Shown piece by piece: positions 37,825 through 47,139 of a DNA stretch of 64,000 bases (position 1 is its first letter; each line of letters begins with the position of its first letter). The position numbers and the translations under genes were made by a program. The stretch is from Ornithinibacillus halophilus. GTDB taxonomy: Bacteria; Bacillota; Bacilli; Bacillales; Amphibacillaceae. The notes beneath the pieces are model-generated. The model had not been told where the DNA came from, did no database searches, and was given only the letters and a program-made list of their open reading frames with translations. The stretch spans positions 186,001-250,000 of the forward strand of contig NZ_FQVW01000001.1 of assembly GCF_900129485.1 (NCBI RefSeq). Direction: 5' to 3'.

Positions 37825-39156
37825 ATGGGTTATACAAAAGAAGAAGTGTTTAAAAAAATTAAGGAAGAGAATGTGAGGTTTATCAGGCTACAATTCACAG
37901 ATATGTTAGGTACAATTAAAAACGTAGAAATTCCTTTAAGTCAACTGGATAAAGCTTTGGATAATAAGATGATGTTTGATGGTTCATCTATAGAAGGGTT
38001 TGTTCGAATAGAAGAGTCCGATATGTACTTATATCCAGACCTCGATACTTTTGTTGTTTTTCCTTGGACTTCAGAAAAAGGGAAAGTAGCACGATTTATA
38101 TGTGATATATACAATCCGGATGGTACACCATTCGCGGGTTGCCCTAGATATAACTTGAAGCGTAATCTTAAAAAAATGGAAGAATTAGGTTTCGATACGT
38201 TTAATATTGGTACTGAGCCAGAATTCTTCTTGTTTAAACTAGATGAAAATGGTGATCCTACGTTAGATTTAAATGACCATGGTGGATATTTTGATTTGGC
38301 TCCTACTGATTTAGGTGAAAATTGCCGTCGTGATATTGTCCTAGAATTAGAAGAGATGGGATTTGAAATTGAAGCATCCCACCACGAAGTTGCTCCTGGT
38401 CAACATGAAATTGATTTTAAATACTCAGATGCAGTGAAACATGCCGATGATATCCAAACTTTTAAATTAGTTGTTAAAACAATTGCTAGGAAACATAATC
38501 TACATGCTACATTCATGCCAAAACCATTGTTTGGAGTAAACGGTTCAGGAATGCATGTAAATATGTCCCTTTTCAAAAATGGTGAAAATGTATTCTTCAA
38601 TCCTGATGGAGAATTACAATTAAGTGATTTATCATATCAATTTATTGCAGGTATTATGAAGCATGCTACTAACTTCACAGCCGTAACAAATCCAACAGTG
38701 AACTCGTACAAACGTCTAGTTCCTGGTTATGAAGCACCTTGTTATGTTGCTTGGTCTGGAGAGAACAGAAGTCCCTTACTCCGTATTCCAAACTCTCGTG
38801 GTTTAAGTACACGTGTTGAAGTGCGTAGTGTGGATCCATCAGCAAATCCTTATATGGCACTATCCGTATTATTAGCAGCTGGATTAGATGGTATCGAGAA
38901 TAAACTAACACCTCCATCTGCAGTAGATCGTAATATCTATGTAATGGATAAGGAAGAAAGAGAAGAGAACGGAATTAAAGATTTACCAGCTACACTGATG
39001 GATGCTTTAGAAGAACTTAAAAAGGACCCGATTATTGTAAATGCTTTAGGGGAGCACTTATACGAACATTATTTAGAAGCTAAAGAAATTGAATGGGATA
39101 TGTTCCGTACAACTGTTCACCCATGGGAAAGAGAGCAATATTTAACGCAATATTAA
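37825..39156 (+). CDS. glnA: glutamine synthetase (GSI-alpha)
   Basis: Makes glutamine from glutamate and ammonia with ATP; feedback-inhibited GlnA also controls GlnR and TnrA. 443 residues from ATG 37825 after AGGAGGAG; the frame from 37774 has no site. Active-site segments [42 protein letters not shown] and [10 protein letters not shown] are intact. The length matches the Gram-positive GSI-alpha class that lacks the adenylylation insert. Confidence 0.98.
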   Translation: MGYTKEEVFKKIKEENVRFIRLQFTDMLGTIKNVEIPLSQLDKALDNKMMFDGSSIEGFVRIEESDMYLYPDLDTFVVFPWTSEKGKVARFICDIYNPDGTPFAGCPRYNLKRNLKKMEELGFDTFNIGTEPEFFLFKLDENGDPTLDLNDHGGYFDLAPTDLGENCRRDIVLELEEMGFEIEASHHEVAPGQHEIDFKYSDAVKHADDIQTFKLVVKTIARKHNLHATFMPKPLFGVNGSGMHVNMSLFKNGENVFFNPDGELQLSDLSYQFIAGIMKHATNFTAVTNPTVNSYKRLVPGYEAPCYVAWSGENRSPLLRIPNSRGLSTRVEVRSVDPSANPYMALSVLLAAGLDGIENKLTPPSAVDRNIYVMDKEEREENGIKDLPATLMDALEELKKDPIIVNALGEHLYEHYLEAKEIEWDMFRTTVHPWEREQYLTQY

Positions 39157-39173
39157 GAAGGAAACGATGATAC

Positions 39174-39210
39174 AAAAAACCTAGATAACATTAGTTATCT
39201 AGGTTTTTTG
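39174..39210. terminator. bidirectional terminator glnA / lexA
   Basis: AAAACCTAGATAAC / GTTATCTAGGTTTT with a 5-base loop; T-runs on both strands serve the convergent glnA and lexA. Confidence 0.9.
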
Positions 39211-39215
39211 TTATA

Positions 39216-39839
39216 TTAATGAATATTTCGATAGAGTCCGATTACTTTTCCAAGAATAGAAACATTTTCATAGATTAATGGTTCCATAGTAGCATTCTCT
39301 GGTTGAAGTCGAACATGATCCTTTTCTTTAAAGAATCGTTTAACTGTTGCCTCATTCTCTTCTGTCATCGCAACGACGATATCGCCGTTATTAGCTGTAT
39401 TCTGCTGCTTGACAATAACCATGTCTCCGTCAAGAATACCAGCTTCTATCATACTCTCTCCATCAATGGTTAATACGAATAAATTATCATCTGGTCCTGC
39501 ACTATTACTAGGAAGTGGGATATACTCTTCGATATTTTCAACAGCAGTTATCGGCAGACCAGCAGTAACCTTTCCGATTAGAGGTGCATAACGAGCTTCT
39601 TCTTTCGGAATATTGTTTGCATCATCTAAATCTAGAATTTCAATTGCTCTAGGTTTAGTAGGATCCCTACGTATGAAACCCTTACTTTCAAGTCTAGACA
39701 AATGCCCATGAACGGTTGAGCTAGATGCTAAGCCAACAGCTTCTGCAATCTCTCTAACTGAGGGTGGATATCCTTTAAGACTAACTTGTTCTTTTATGTA
39801 ATCTAGTATTGCTTGTTGTCTTTTTGAGATTTTTGTCAT
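39216..39839 (-). CDS. lexA: SOS repressor LexA
   Basis: 207 residues. The N-terminal winged helix reads [16 protein letters not shown]...[13 protein letters not shown]. The self-cleavage site is Ala93-Gly94 in VTAGLP; the catalytic pair is Ser129 (GESM) and Lys167 (ATVKRF). RecA stimulates cleavage. Divergent from the SOS operon at 39995; an SOS box lies near its own start region, so it is autorepressed. AGGTG precedes the start. Confidence 0.98.
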   Translation of the reverse strand: MTKISKRQQAILDYIKEQVSLKGYPPSVREIAEAVGLASSSTVHGHLSRLESKGFIRRDPTKPRAIEILDLDDANNIPKEEARYAPLIGKVTAGLPITAVENIEEYIPLPSNSAGPDDNLFVLTIDGESMIEAGILDGDMVIVKQQNTANNGDIVVAMTEENEATVKRFFKEKDHVRLQPENATMEPLIYENVSILGKVIGLYRNIH

Positions 39840-39902
39840 CTTTCAAACACCTCATACATATTATTTATTAATTAATAGTTTATCATTGAAAATCTAAAAA
39901 AG

Positions 39903-39916
39903 CAAACGTTCGTTCG
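39903..39916. promoter_or_regulatory. LexA box 1 (lexA-proximal)
   Basis: CAAACGTTCGTTCG: one mismatch to CGAAC-N4-GTTCG, positioned over the likely lexA -35 and just upstream of the divergent -35. Confidence 0.78.
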
Positions 39917-39924
39917 AAAAACCG

Positions 39925-39952
39925 TTGACAAGACCATATGTTCTGTTATAAT
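39925..39952 (+). promoter_or_regulatory. promoter of the SOS peptide-yneB operon
   Basis: TTGACA (39925-39930), 16-base spacer, TATAAT (39947-39952), both hexamers perfect. A strong promoter that must be tightly repressed. Confidence 0.88.
39932..39943. promoter_or_regulatory. LexA box 2 (in the promoter spacer)
   Basis: GACC-ATAT-GTTC: one mismatch to GAAC-N4-GTTC, inside the spacer between the two promoter hexamers. Confidence 0.68.
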
Positions 39953-39958
39953 AAAAAT

Positions 39959-39972
39959 AGAACAAAGGTTCT
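39959..39972. promoter_or_regulatory. LexA box 3 (at the transcription start)
   Basis: AGAACAAAGGTTCT has a perfect GAAC-N4-GTTC core and symmetric flanks, just downstream of the -10. Confidence 0.88.
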
Positions 39973-39994
39973 TGTGTAGAAAGGATGATAAGAT

Positions 39995-40087
39995 ATGTTT
40001 GGTAAAATGACAAAAACAGATGTATTTTATGTAGTAGCATTTATATTAACATTAGCGTTTATCTATATTTCTTTAATTACAGCATAA
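39995..40087 (+). CDS. 30-residue SOS-controlled membrane peptide in the YneA position
   Basis: ATG 39995 follows GAAAGGA at about ten bases and opens a 30-codon frame ending at TAA 40085-40087. A polar basic N-terminus (MFGKMTKTD) precedes one hydrophobic helix of about 21 residues, VFYVVAFILTLAFIYISLITA, split as VFYVVAFILT and LAFIYISLITA; nothing follows it. B. subtilis has YneA here, about 100 residues with a transmembrane segment and a LysM domain, which blocks division during SOS. No LysM remnant exists before yneB 14 bases downstream. It is probably an SOS division inhibitor reduced to its membrane helix, but that is untested. Confidence 0.7.
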   Translation: MFGKMTKTDVFYVVAFILTLAFIYISLITA

Positions 40088-40101
40088 TAGGGGTTACGTA
40101 A

Positions 40102-40743
<642 letters not shown>

Positions 40744-40770
40744 ATCTTTCACATAGTAAATGTAAGATAT

Positions 40771-40806
40771 AAAAGCAGGAACACTTATCATTGTTCTTGC
40801 TTTTTA
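40771..40806 (+). terminator. terminator after yneB
   Basis: AAAAGCAGGAACA / TGTTCTTGCTTTTT-type stem with a short loop, ending in TTTTT. Confidence 0.82.
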
Positions 40807-40832
40807 TTTGTTAAGTAGGAGGATTATTATAT

Positions 40833-41066
40833 ATGTTATCAAAAGAACAATTAAGTAGAATAAATGCTTTATCGAAAAAGGCAAAAACAGAAGGCTTAAC
40901 CGAGAGTGAAAAGAAAGAACAAAAAGGGTTACGAGAAGAATACCTTAAAAATGTTCGGAAATCATTCAAAAATCAATTTAAGTCGATGACAATTGTTGAC
41001 CCCGAGGGAAATGATGTGACACCTCAAAAAGTTAAAGACCTACAAGATAGGAATAAGAAGCACTAG
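40833..41066 (+). CDS. ynzC: DUF896 protein YnzC
   Basis: A 77-residue helical hairpin protein (LSRINALSKKAKTEGLTESEKKEQKGLREEYL split by the family turn), with a basic disordered tail. In B. subtilis ynzC follows yneB and is SOS-induced; here a terminator lies between them. AGTAGGAGG precedes the ATG. Function is unknown. Confidence 0.9.
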   Translation: MLSKEQLSRINALSKKAKTEGLTESEKKEQKGLREEYLKNVRKSFKNQFKSMTIVDPEGNDVTPQKVKDLQDRNKKH

Positions 41067-41092
41067 ACAACAACATATTAATAAATAATTAC

Positions 41093-41121
41093 TTGTTATA
41101 CGATATTTTTCAGTATATGAT
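41093..41121 (+). promoter_or_regulatory. tkt promoter
   Basis: TTGTTA (41093-41098), 17-base spacer, TATGAT (41116-41121). Confidence 0.65.
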
Positions 41122-41168
41122 GATAATGGTAATAGACAATAACCTATATAGTGAAAGGGGAATATACA

Positions 41169-43169
41169 TTGTCAGATAATATTCAACAACTGTCAATTAA
41201 CACCATTCGAACATTAGCGATTGACGCTATTGAAAAAGCAAATTCTGGTCACCCTGGATTGCCAATGGGCGCTGCACCAATGGCTTATACATTATGGACT
41301 GATTTTATGAATCATAATCCTAAGAATTCACATTGGTTTAACAGAGACCGTTTTGTCCTATCAGCTGGACATGGTTCTATGCTATTGTATAGTTTACTGC
41401 ACTTATCTGGTTACGATGTGACAATGGATGATTTAAAGAACTTCCGTCAGTGGGGATCTAAGACTCCTGGTCATCCTGAAGTTCATCATACTGATGGAGT
41501 GGAAGCAACAACTGGACCATTAGGACAAGGTATTGCAATGTCTGTTGGTATGGCAATGGCAGAAGCTCATTTAGCAGGAAAGTATAATAAAGAAGATGCT
41601 GAAATAATCGATCACTATACATATGCACTTGTTAGTGATGGAGATCTAATGGAAGGTATCTCACATGAAGCCGCTTCGATGGCAGGCCATTTAAGACTTG
41701 GTAAATTAATTGCTTTATATGATTCAAATGATATCTCCTTAGATGGAGATCTACATAAATCATTCTCAGATAATACGGAAGAACGCTTTAAAGCCTATGG
41801 ATGGCAAGTTTTACGTGTAGAAGACGGAAACGATGTGGACGAATTAAGTAAAGCGATTCAAGAAGCAAGAAACAACACGGAACAACCTACATTAATCGAA
41901 GTTAAGACGGTTATCGGATATGGTTCTCCGAATAAATCTGCATCTGCTGCCTCACACGGTGCACCACTTGGTGGAGATGAAGTAACTTTAACTAAAGAAT
42001 TTTATAAATGGTCACATGATGAGTTTCATGTACCACAAGAAGTATATGATGACTTCCGCAGTAAAATTGTTGATAAAGGTACTGAATTAGAATCGAAATG
42101 GAATGATTTATTCCAAACATATAAAGAAAAATATCCAAATGAAGCAAGCGAGTTAGAACTTGCTATTAAAGGTGAACTTCCTGAGAATTGGGATAAGGAG
42201 TTACCATCTTATGAAGCAGGTAAAGATAAATTAGCAACCCGAGCATCTTCTGGAGACGTATTAAACGGTATTGCAAAATCTGTTCCATACTTCTTTGGTG
42301 GTAGTGCAGATTTAGCTGGATCAAATAAAACAATGATTAAAAATGAGGAAGATTTTTCTCGTAATGATTATGCAGGTAGAAATATTTGGTTTGGTGTAAG
42401 AGAACATGCGATGGGTGCAGCGTTAAATGGAATGGCATTACATGGTGGACTCAAAGTATTTGGAGGAACATTCTTTGTATTTAGTGATTATTTACGTCCA
42501 TCTATTCGATTAGCTGCAATTATGAATACACCGGTGACATACGTATTTACACATGATTCAATCGCTGTTGGGGAAGATGGTCCAACACATGAACCAATTG
42601 AACAATTAGCTGCACTACGAGCAATGCCGAATGTATCTGTAATTCGCCCAGCAGATGGGAACGAAACACAAGCGGCATGGCGCCTTGCACTTGAGTCAAA
42701 AGATAAACCAACTGCATTAGTCTTAACTAGACAAAACCTTCCTACGTTAGAAGGCACAAAAGAAAATGCCTATAACGGGGTTCAAAAAGGTGCTTACGTA
42801 GTAAGTAAAGGTGAAAAAGAGACACCAGACGCAATTATTATTGCAACTGGTTCAGAGGTTGCATTAGCAATTGAAGCTCAAACCGTACTTAAAGAAGAAG
42901 GTATTGAAACAAATGTAGTAAGTATGCCATCATGGGATCGCTTTAGTTCTCAAGATTCAGCCTATAAAGAAGAAGTATTACCTTCTAGTGTTGAAAAACG
43001 TGTAGCAATCGAAATGGGATCTAGTTTCGGTTGGGAGCGTTACGTAGGAACAAAGGGAATCATTATGGGAATCGATCAGTTTGGTGCTTCAGCTGATGGA
43101 AACAGAGTGATTAAAGAGTATGGTTTCACTGTTGAAAATGTAGTAAATAATGTAAAATCTTTATTATAA
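41169..43169 (+). CDS. tkt: transketolase
   Basis: A thiamine-diphosphate enzyme of the pentose phosphate pathway. 666 residues from TTG 41169, nine bases after AAAGGGG; the in-frame GTG at 41151 overlaps that site. ThDP/Mg motif GDGDLMEG-type segment ([18 protein letters not shown]), [28 protein letters not shown] and the C-terminal domain are complete. Confidence 0.97.
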   Translation: MSDNIQQLSINTIRTLAIDAIEKANSGHPGLPMGAAPMAYTLWTDFMNHNPKNSHWFNRDRFVLSAGHGSMLLYSLLHLSGYDVTMDDLKNFRQWGSKTPGHPEVHHTDGVEATTGPLGQGIAMSVGMAMAEAHLAGKYNKEDAEIIDHYTYALVSDGDLMEGISHEAASMAGHLRLGKLIALYDSNDISLDGDLHKSFSDNTEERFKAYGWQVLRVEDGNDVDELSKAIQEARNNTEQPTLIEVKTVIGYGSPNKSASAASHGAPLGGDEVTLTKEFYKWSHDEFHVPQEVYDDFRSKIVDKGTELESKWNDLFQTYKEKYPNEASELELAIKGELPENWDKELPSYEAGKDKLATRASSGDVLNGIAKSVPYFFGGSADLAGSNKTMIKNEEDFSRNDYAGRNIWFGVREHAMGAALNGMALHGGLKVFGGTFFVFSDYLRPSIRLAAIMNTPVTYVFTHDSIAVGEDGPTHEPIEQLAALRAMPNVSVIRPADGNETQAAWRLALESKDKPTALVLTRQNLPTLEGTKENAYNGVQKGAYVVSKGEKETPDAIIIATGSEVALAIEAQTVLKEEGIETNVVSMPSWDRFSSQDSAYKEEVLPSSVEKRVAIEMGSSFGWERYVGTKGIIMGIDQFGASADGNRVIKEYGFTVENVVNNVKSLL

Positions 43170-43181
43170 TTAATTAGCCCA

Positions 43182-43229
43182 AAATCCGGATGAATTCATA
43201 TTCTTTAGAATTGAATTTGTTCGGATTTT
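43182..43229 (+). terminator. terminator after tkt (CCGAAC family)
   Basis: Outer AAATCCG / CGGATTT, middle GAATTC / GAATT, inner ATTCT / AGAAT. Closely similar to the recA terminator. Confidence 0.82.
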
Positions 43230-43240
43230 GTATTACTTTT

Positions 43241-43250
43241 TATCGACAAA
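43241..43250 (-). promoter_or_regulatory. candidate Spo0A box upstream of sirA
   Basis: The minus strand reads TTTGTCGATA, one mismatch to TTTGTCGAA. A possible sirA promoter lies downstream (ATGACA at 43275, TATAAT at 43302, 21-base spacer; such long spacing is known at Spo0A-activated spoIIG). Confidence 0.5.
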
Positions 43251-43328
43251 AAAAGTGTTTCTTCTCAACAGGTTATGACACACATTCATTTAAGTGGTAG
43301 TTATAATAGATTAATAGGAGGGACGTAT

Positions 43329-43796
43329 ATGAAAGAGTATTCTATTTTTTCGATAAAAGAGGAATTTGCTAGACGTTATTTTTACAAAAGTGATCTATTA
43401 TTTAGGTTTATTAAAACGTACTATAGTGAGATGGATAGAAAAGACCTTTCGTTACAATTTAAGTATATTACGAATCACTTCCAATCTACTTCTATGATAA
43501 CCCACATAAAAAAGCAATTGATGAAACAAAATTCAGCACATATTCAGCAAATTGATACAAATTTATACCAAATCAATCAAGGTCATGACTATATTACTTT
43601 ACATGTCAGCGAAAAACAGATAAAATTTCGTTGTGAGTCAATACAGAATGCAGAGAAACTTCTATTTCCTTCATTAAGGTTATATTATCCCTATCTTTTT
43701 GTAGTTGATCATAACTATCAAAATTACGGATGGGTTTCTCCTGTTTCATCAAAAATTACATATACTAGAGAACAAGTATTGTATTCTCAGCATTGA
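43329..43796 (+). CDS. sirA: sporulation inhibitor of replication SirA
   Basis: Binds DnaA at sporulation onset to block new replication. 155 residues from ATG 43329 after TAGGAGGG; the longer frame (43275) lies over the promoter. Similarity to B. subtilis SirA is recognisable at both ends (YSIFSIKEEFARRYFYKSDLLF and YLFVVDHNYQNYGWVSPV), and the position after tkt is conserved. The middle is divergent. Confidence 0.85.
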   Translation: MKEYSIFSIKEEFARRYFYKSDLLFRFIKTYYSEMDRKDLSLQFKYITNHFQSTSMITHIKKQLMKQNSAHIQQIDTNLYQINQGHDYITLHVSEKQIKFRCESIQNAEKLLFPSLRLYYPYLFVVDHNYQNYGWVSPVSSKITYTREQVLYSQH

Positions 43797-43841
43797 TTTA
43801 CTATACTGTATAAGAGACAACACGAAGGAGGAAAATGAAAG

Positions 43842-44063
43842 ATGGACGTAATCTGGGTAGTATTAATTTCTATTGGTACATTAATTGCAGGTGTTGCTCT
43901 TGGATTTTTCATCGCAAGAAAATATATGATGAACTATTTGAAAAAGAACCCACCAATTAATGAACAAATGCTACGTACGCTAATGATGCAAATGGGCCAA
44001 AAACCATCACAAAAGAAAATCAATCAAATGATGCGTGCAATGAACAACCAAACTGGAAAATAA
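43842..44063 (+). CDS. yneF: UPF0154 membrane protein YneF
   Basis: A 73-residue protein: one N-terminal transmembrane helix (about 3-25, [21 protein letters not shown]) and a basic cytoplasmic tail with [24 protein letters not shown], the family signature. Function is unknown. GAAGGAGG precedes the ATG. Confidence 0.92.
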   Translation: MDVIWVVLISIGTLIAGVALGFFIARKYMMNYLKKNPPINEQMLRTLMMQMGQKPSQKKINQMMRAMNNQTGK

Positions 44064-44096
44064 AGTTGCAATTATAGATTATTAAGTTGCACAGCA

Positions 44097-44130
44097 AACC
44101 CTTACGATAAAAAGTAGGGGTTGTTTTTAT
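44097..44130 (+). terminator. terminator after yneF
   Basis: AACCCTTAC / GTAGGGGTT (one G-T wobble), 8-base loop, then GTTTTTAT. Confidence 0.8.
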
Positions 44131-44273
44131 TATTTTGGGAAAAATATTATTATGCTCGTTTTTCTTAACTATTAATTTTGTTTCACTGTATTGTCAAATT
44201 CATTTGTAATTGTCATTCATAACTCTGTTACAATAGAATTGATGAAATGAGACATCAATGGAGGAGGGTTACT

Positions 44274-44981
44274 ATGACTGAAGAAATAAATATTTTTGTT
44301 GCCTTTGGAGCTGGTTTTCTATCGTTTATATCGCCATGTGTACTACCACTATATCCAGCCTTCTTATCATACATAACCGGAATGAGTGTCAGTGAACTAA
44401 AAGATGAAAACAGAATGTTTAATAAAAAGAGTCTTATTCATACCATCTTCTTTTTATTAGGATTTGCAAGTATTTTTATTGCAATCGGATTTACAACAAC
44501 CGCTGTATCTGAATTTTTATTGACTTATCAAGATATAATAAGACAAGTCGGAGCAATTCTTATAATTTTCTTCGGACTCGTTATAGTAGGTATTTTGAAT
44601 TTTGAATTCTTAATGAAAGACAAAAAAATAACGTTTAAAAATAGACCCGCTGGTTTTATCGGTACCTTCATAATCGGTATGGCATTTTCCATGGGGTGGA
44701 CACCGTGTACGGGACCAATTCTAGCTATTGTTTTATCATTAGCTGCAACTAATCCTGATACTGGAATGGTTATGATGATCAGTTATGTTCTAGGATTTTC
44801 AATTCCATTTTTAGTATTATCATTCTTTATTGGAAAGCTAAATTGGATTAAAAAACACAGCATGAAGTTAGTTAAAATTGGAGGATATATAATGATATTT
44901 ATGGGGGTCGCTTTATTCTTTGACTGGGTTACAAAACTAACAGCTTTCCTAGCAGGAGTATTTGGTTTCGCAGGTTTTTAA
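44274..44981 (+). CDS. ccdA: thiol-disulfide transporter CcdA
   Basis: A six-helix DsbD-like membrane protein passing electrons from thioredoxin to outside thiols for cytochrome c maturation and spore synthesis. 235 residues from ATG 44274 after GGAGGAGGG. The two redox cysteines lie in FISPCVLP and GWTPCTGP. ccdC follows three genes later, and a ResA-like partner is at 51359. Confidence 0.95.
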   Translation: MTEEINIFVAFGAGFLSFISPCVLPLYPAFLSYITGMSVSELKDENRMFNKKSLIHTIFFLLGFASIFIAIGFTTTAVSEFLLTYQDIIRQVGAILIIFFGLVIVGILNFEFLMKDKKITFKNRPAGFIGTFIIGMAFSMGWTPCTGPILAIVLSLAATNPDTGMVMMISYVLGFSIPFLVLSFFIGKLNWIKKHSMKLVKIGGYIMIFMGVALFFDWVTKLTAFLAGVFGFAGF

Positions 44982-45059
44982 TCGTGATATTGGTGGATTT
45001 TATCCAGACTATATATTATTATAATAAAGTACACATATTTAAAAGGAGACTGTTCTTAT

Positions 45060-45485
45060 ATGTATAAACCGAACGACCTAATACTAAGAACAACAACATC
45101 CCTAATTGCCTTTATTTTACTTGGGTTTGCCGTATACTTATTATTTGCAGGACATAATTCGCCAGGTGGAGGCTTTATTGGTGGGCTTGTCACAGCTGCC
45201 GCGATCGTTCTAATGTATATGGCCTATGGTATAGAGACAGTAGATAAAGTACTACCTATCAACTTCGAAACGTTAATTTCAATTGGTCTTATTACTGCAA
45301 TTGTAACAGGACTGGGCTCATTCCTATTTGACGTACCGTTTTTATCACATACGTTTGATTATTTTGAGTTTCCCATTTTTGGAGAAGTAGAATTAGCAAC
45401 TGCAATGCTATTTGATATAGGTGTATATTTTACAGTAGTAGGGGTTACAGTAACTATTATTTTGAACATAGCAAATGATCAATAA
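45060..45485 (+). CDS. mrpB: lone MrpB/MnhB-family antiporter subunit
   Basis: A 141-residue membrane protein with four hydrophobic helices and the family signature GHNSPGGGFIGGLV. MrpB is normally one of seven subunits of the Mrp Na+/H+ antiporter; no mrpACDEFG gene is within this window. It stands between ccdA and the CheY-like gene, an interval without it in B. subtilis. AAAGGAG precedes the ATG. It may supplement a complete Mrp complex elsewhere or act alone; neither is testable here. Confidence 0.85.
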   Translation: MYKPNDLILRTTTSLIAFILLGFAVYLLFAGHNSPGGGFIGGLVTAAAIVLMYMAYGIETVDKVLPINFETLISIGLITAIVTGLGSFLFDVPFLSHTFDYFEFPIFGEVELATAMLFDIGVYFTVVGVTVTIILNIANDQ

Positions 45486-45517
45486 CATTGTATTTTTACA
45501 TTTGGGGGAAATGATAG

Positions 45518-45898
45518 ATGGCGAAAGTTTTAATTGTCGATGATGCAAAATTCATGAGAGTAACATTAGCCAATATCTTAAGTAAAGAAAACCATGAAAT
45601 TGTGGGAGAGGCAGAAAATGGGCAACAAGCAGTAGAGCTTTATAAAGATACAAAACCTGATTTAGTAACAATGGATATAACAATGCCAATAATGAATGGA
45701 ATAGATGCAATTAAAGAGATAGTTACATATGACAGAAATGCACAGATAATAGTTTGTTCAGCAATGGGACAACAAAAAATTGTTGTAAATGCTATTGAAA
45801 TTGGTGCAAAAGACTTTATCGTTAAGCCATTCGATGAAAGTAGAGTATTAGAGACAGTTAATCGTATTCTAGAGAAGAATGACCATATTAATATTTAG
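45518..45898 (+). CDS. yneI: CheY-like single-domain response regulator YneI
   Basis: A 126-residue receiver domain with no output domain. Acidic pocket Asp8-Asp9, phospho-acceptor Asp53 in VTMDITMP, then VCSAMGQQ and the conserved Lys in FIVKPF. No cognate kinase is adjacent; the orphan kinase at 47140 is separated by two genes. GGGGGAA precedes the ATG. Confidence 0.88.
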   Translation: MAKVLIVDDAKFMRVTLANILSKENHEIVGEAENGQQAVELYKDTKPDLVTMDITMPIMNGIDAIKEIVTYDRNAQIIVCSAMGQQKIVVNAIEIGAKDFIVKPFDESRVLETVNRILEKNDHINI

Positions 45899-45938
45899 TT
45901 AAATATGGGGTTTTTTGGCATGAGAAAGAGTGATTTTT

Positions 45939-46430
45939 ATGTTTTGGATTGTAGCAAGTACTGTGGCTGCTTTTTTTATGGCTACAATGGCCATTTTAGT
46001 TCGTTTAAAAGCTGCTAAGAAACCTGTTTCTGTAAAAAAGATAATCCTTCCGCCAATTTTTATGAGTACAGGGGCTTTTATGTTTATATTTCCCATTTTT
46101 CGTGTGGAATGGATACAAGTAATAGAAGCAATTGTTGTTGGAATGGTTTTTTCTATTTTTTTAATTAAAACGACAACGTTTGAAATAAAAGCTGACGATA
46201 TATATATTACGCCATCAAAGGCTTTTATTTTCATTCTTTTTGGGTTATTGATTGTAAGAGTCGTTATAAAACTAATCCTAGGTCAATCCATTTCTTTAGG
46301 AGAAACTAGTGGGATGTTCTTTTTACTAGCCTTTGGTATGATAGCAACGTGGCGCTTAGCTATGCTATACAAATATAAACAATTAGAGAGAAAGTTAAAT
46401 TTAAGTAAAAGCACTAACCAACTCGGTTAG
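45939..46430 (+). CDS. ccdC: CcdC membrane protein (cytochrome c biogenesis locus)
   Basis: A 163-residue membrane protein with about five hydrophobic helices and the conserved KKIILPPIFMSTGAFMFIFP stretch (residues about 29-48). It is linked to ccdA in Bacillus but dispensable there. ATG 45939 follows AAAGAGTG; a GTG at 45930 overlaps that site. Its last codons form the ascending arm of the terminator shared with yneK. Confidence 0.86.
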   Translation: MFWIVASTVAAFFMATMAILVRLKAAKKPVSVKKIILPPIFMSTGAFMFIFPIFRVEWIQVIEAIVVGMVFSIFLIKTTTFEIKADDIYITPSKAFIFILFGLLIVRVVIKLILGQSISLGETSGMFFLLAFGMIATWRLAMLYKYKQLERKLNLSKSTNQLG

Positions 46431-46437
46431 TGCTTTT
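46407..46437. terminator. bidirectional terminator ccdC / yneK, inside coding ends
   Basis: AAAAGCACTAAC / GTTAGTGCTTTTT with a 6-base loop. The stem overlaps the last codons of ccdC and the stop region of convergent yneK. Confidence 0.9.
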
Positions 46438-46912
46438 TGCTTTTATTATACTTTGCTTCCCAGCCTTCACTGTAATCTGTAGCCGACTTTTTAAATAGTT
46501 CTTCATAAGGTTGAGCATCGATATTTTTCTCTTTTAATTTTTTACGAAGAAACTTATGATCTCTTTTTGGAGTTGCAATAATATAGCCCTCAATTAAAAT
46601 ATCTTGAGTGATGATATTTTTCTTTTTTTGTAGAGCAACTTGGCCAATCTTACTAGCTATTTTCTGTCTAGCAACATCTCTAAATAATTCAGGAACTGGT
46701 GACACTAACTCCTCGAGTAAGGCTTTCTCTTCATCTCTCCACATATGTCGTGTTCTATCTAAATAATGTTTTTCCCAATCAAGATCCGATTTACCGTCTT
46801 CTTTTGGGATAGACTTTAAGAATTTACGAAACATAAAGTAGCCACCAATTGCCATTAATCCAATTAATAAAAATCCCCAAAATACAATAAAATAATCACC
46901 CAAAGCTGACAT
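46427..46912 (-). CDS. yneK: DUF2621 protein YneK
   Basis: A 161-residue membrane-anchored protein: one N-terminal helix (about 6-27, YFIVFWGFLLIGLMAIGGYF) then a charged cytoplasmic part ending DYSEGWEAKYNKSKKH. Of unknown function, conserved next to ccdC in Bacillaceae. The 227-base AT-rich gap before the divergent kinase gene shows small palindromes but no clear promoter. Confidence 0.87.
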   Translation of the reverse strand: MSALGDYFIVFWGFLLIGLMAIGGYFMFRKFLKSIPKEDGKSDLDWEKHYLDRTRHMWRDEEKALLEELVSPVPELFRDVARQKIASKIGQVALQKKKNIITQDILIEGYIIATPKRDHKFLRKKLKEKNIDAQPYEELFKKSATDYSEGWEAKYNKSKKH

Positions 46913-47139
46913 AGTTCACCATTCCTCTTTCTATTAATCCTAGTTATAATTAGGAAAAATGACATACTAATTTAATTAATGATTTATTTTTTTTGAATTT
47001 TATAGTAATATTACTATTAGTAACTATTATGTAATATTATAAGTTGATTTAATCATAGATACAAGTTTCATAAATTACGTTTGGATTACATATACATATA
47101 TCGATTGTTGAATATTGTAAGACAAAGGGGGAAAAAGTG

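Noticed and set aside
46980-47050. Cluster of TAGTAATATTACTA-like palindromes before the kinase gene
   Set aside because: Very AT-rich DNA gives such symmetry by chance; no match to a known operator.
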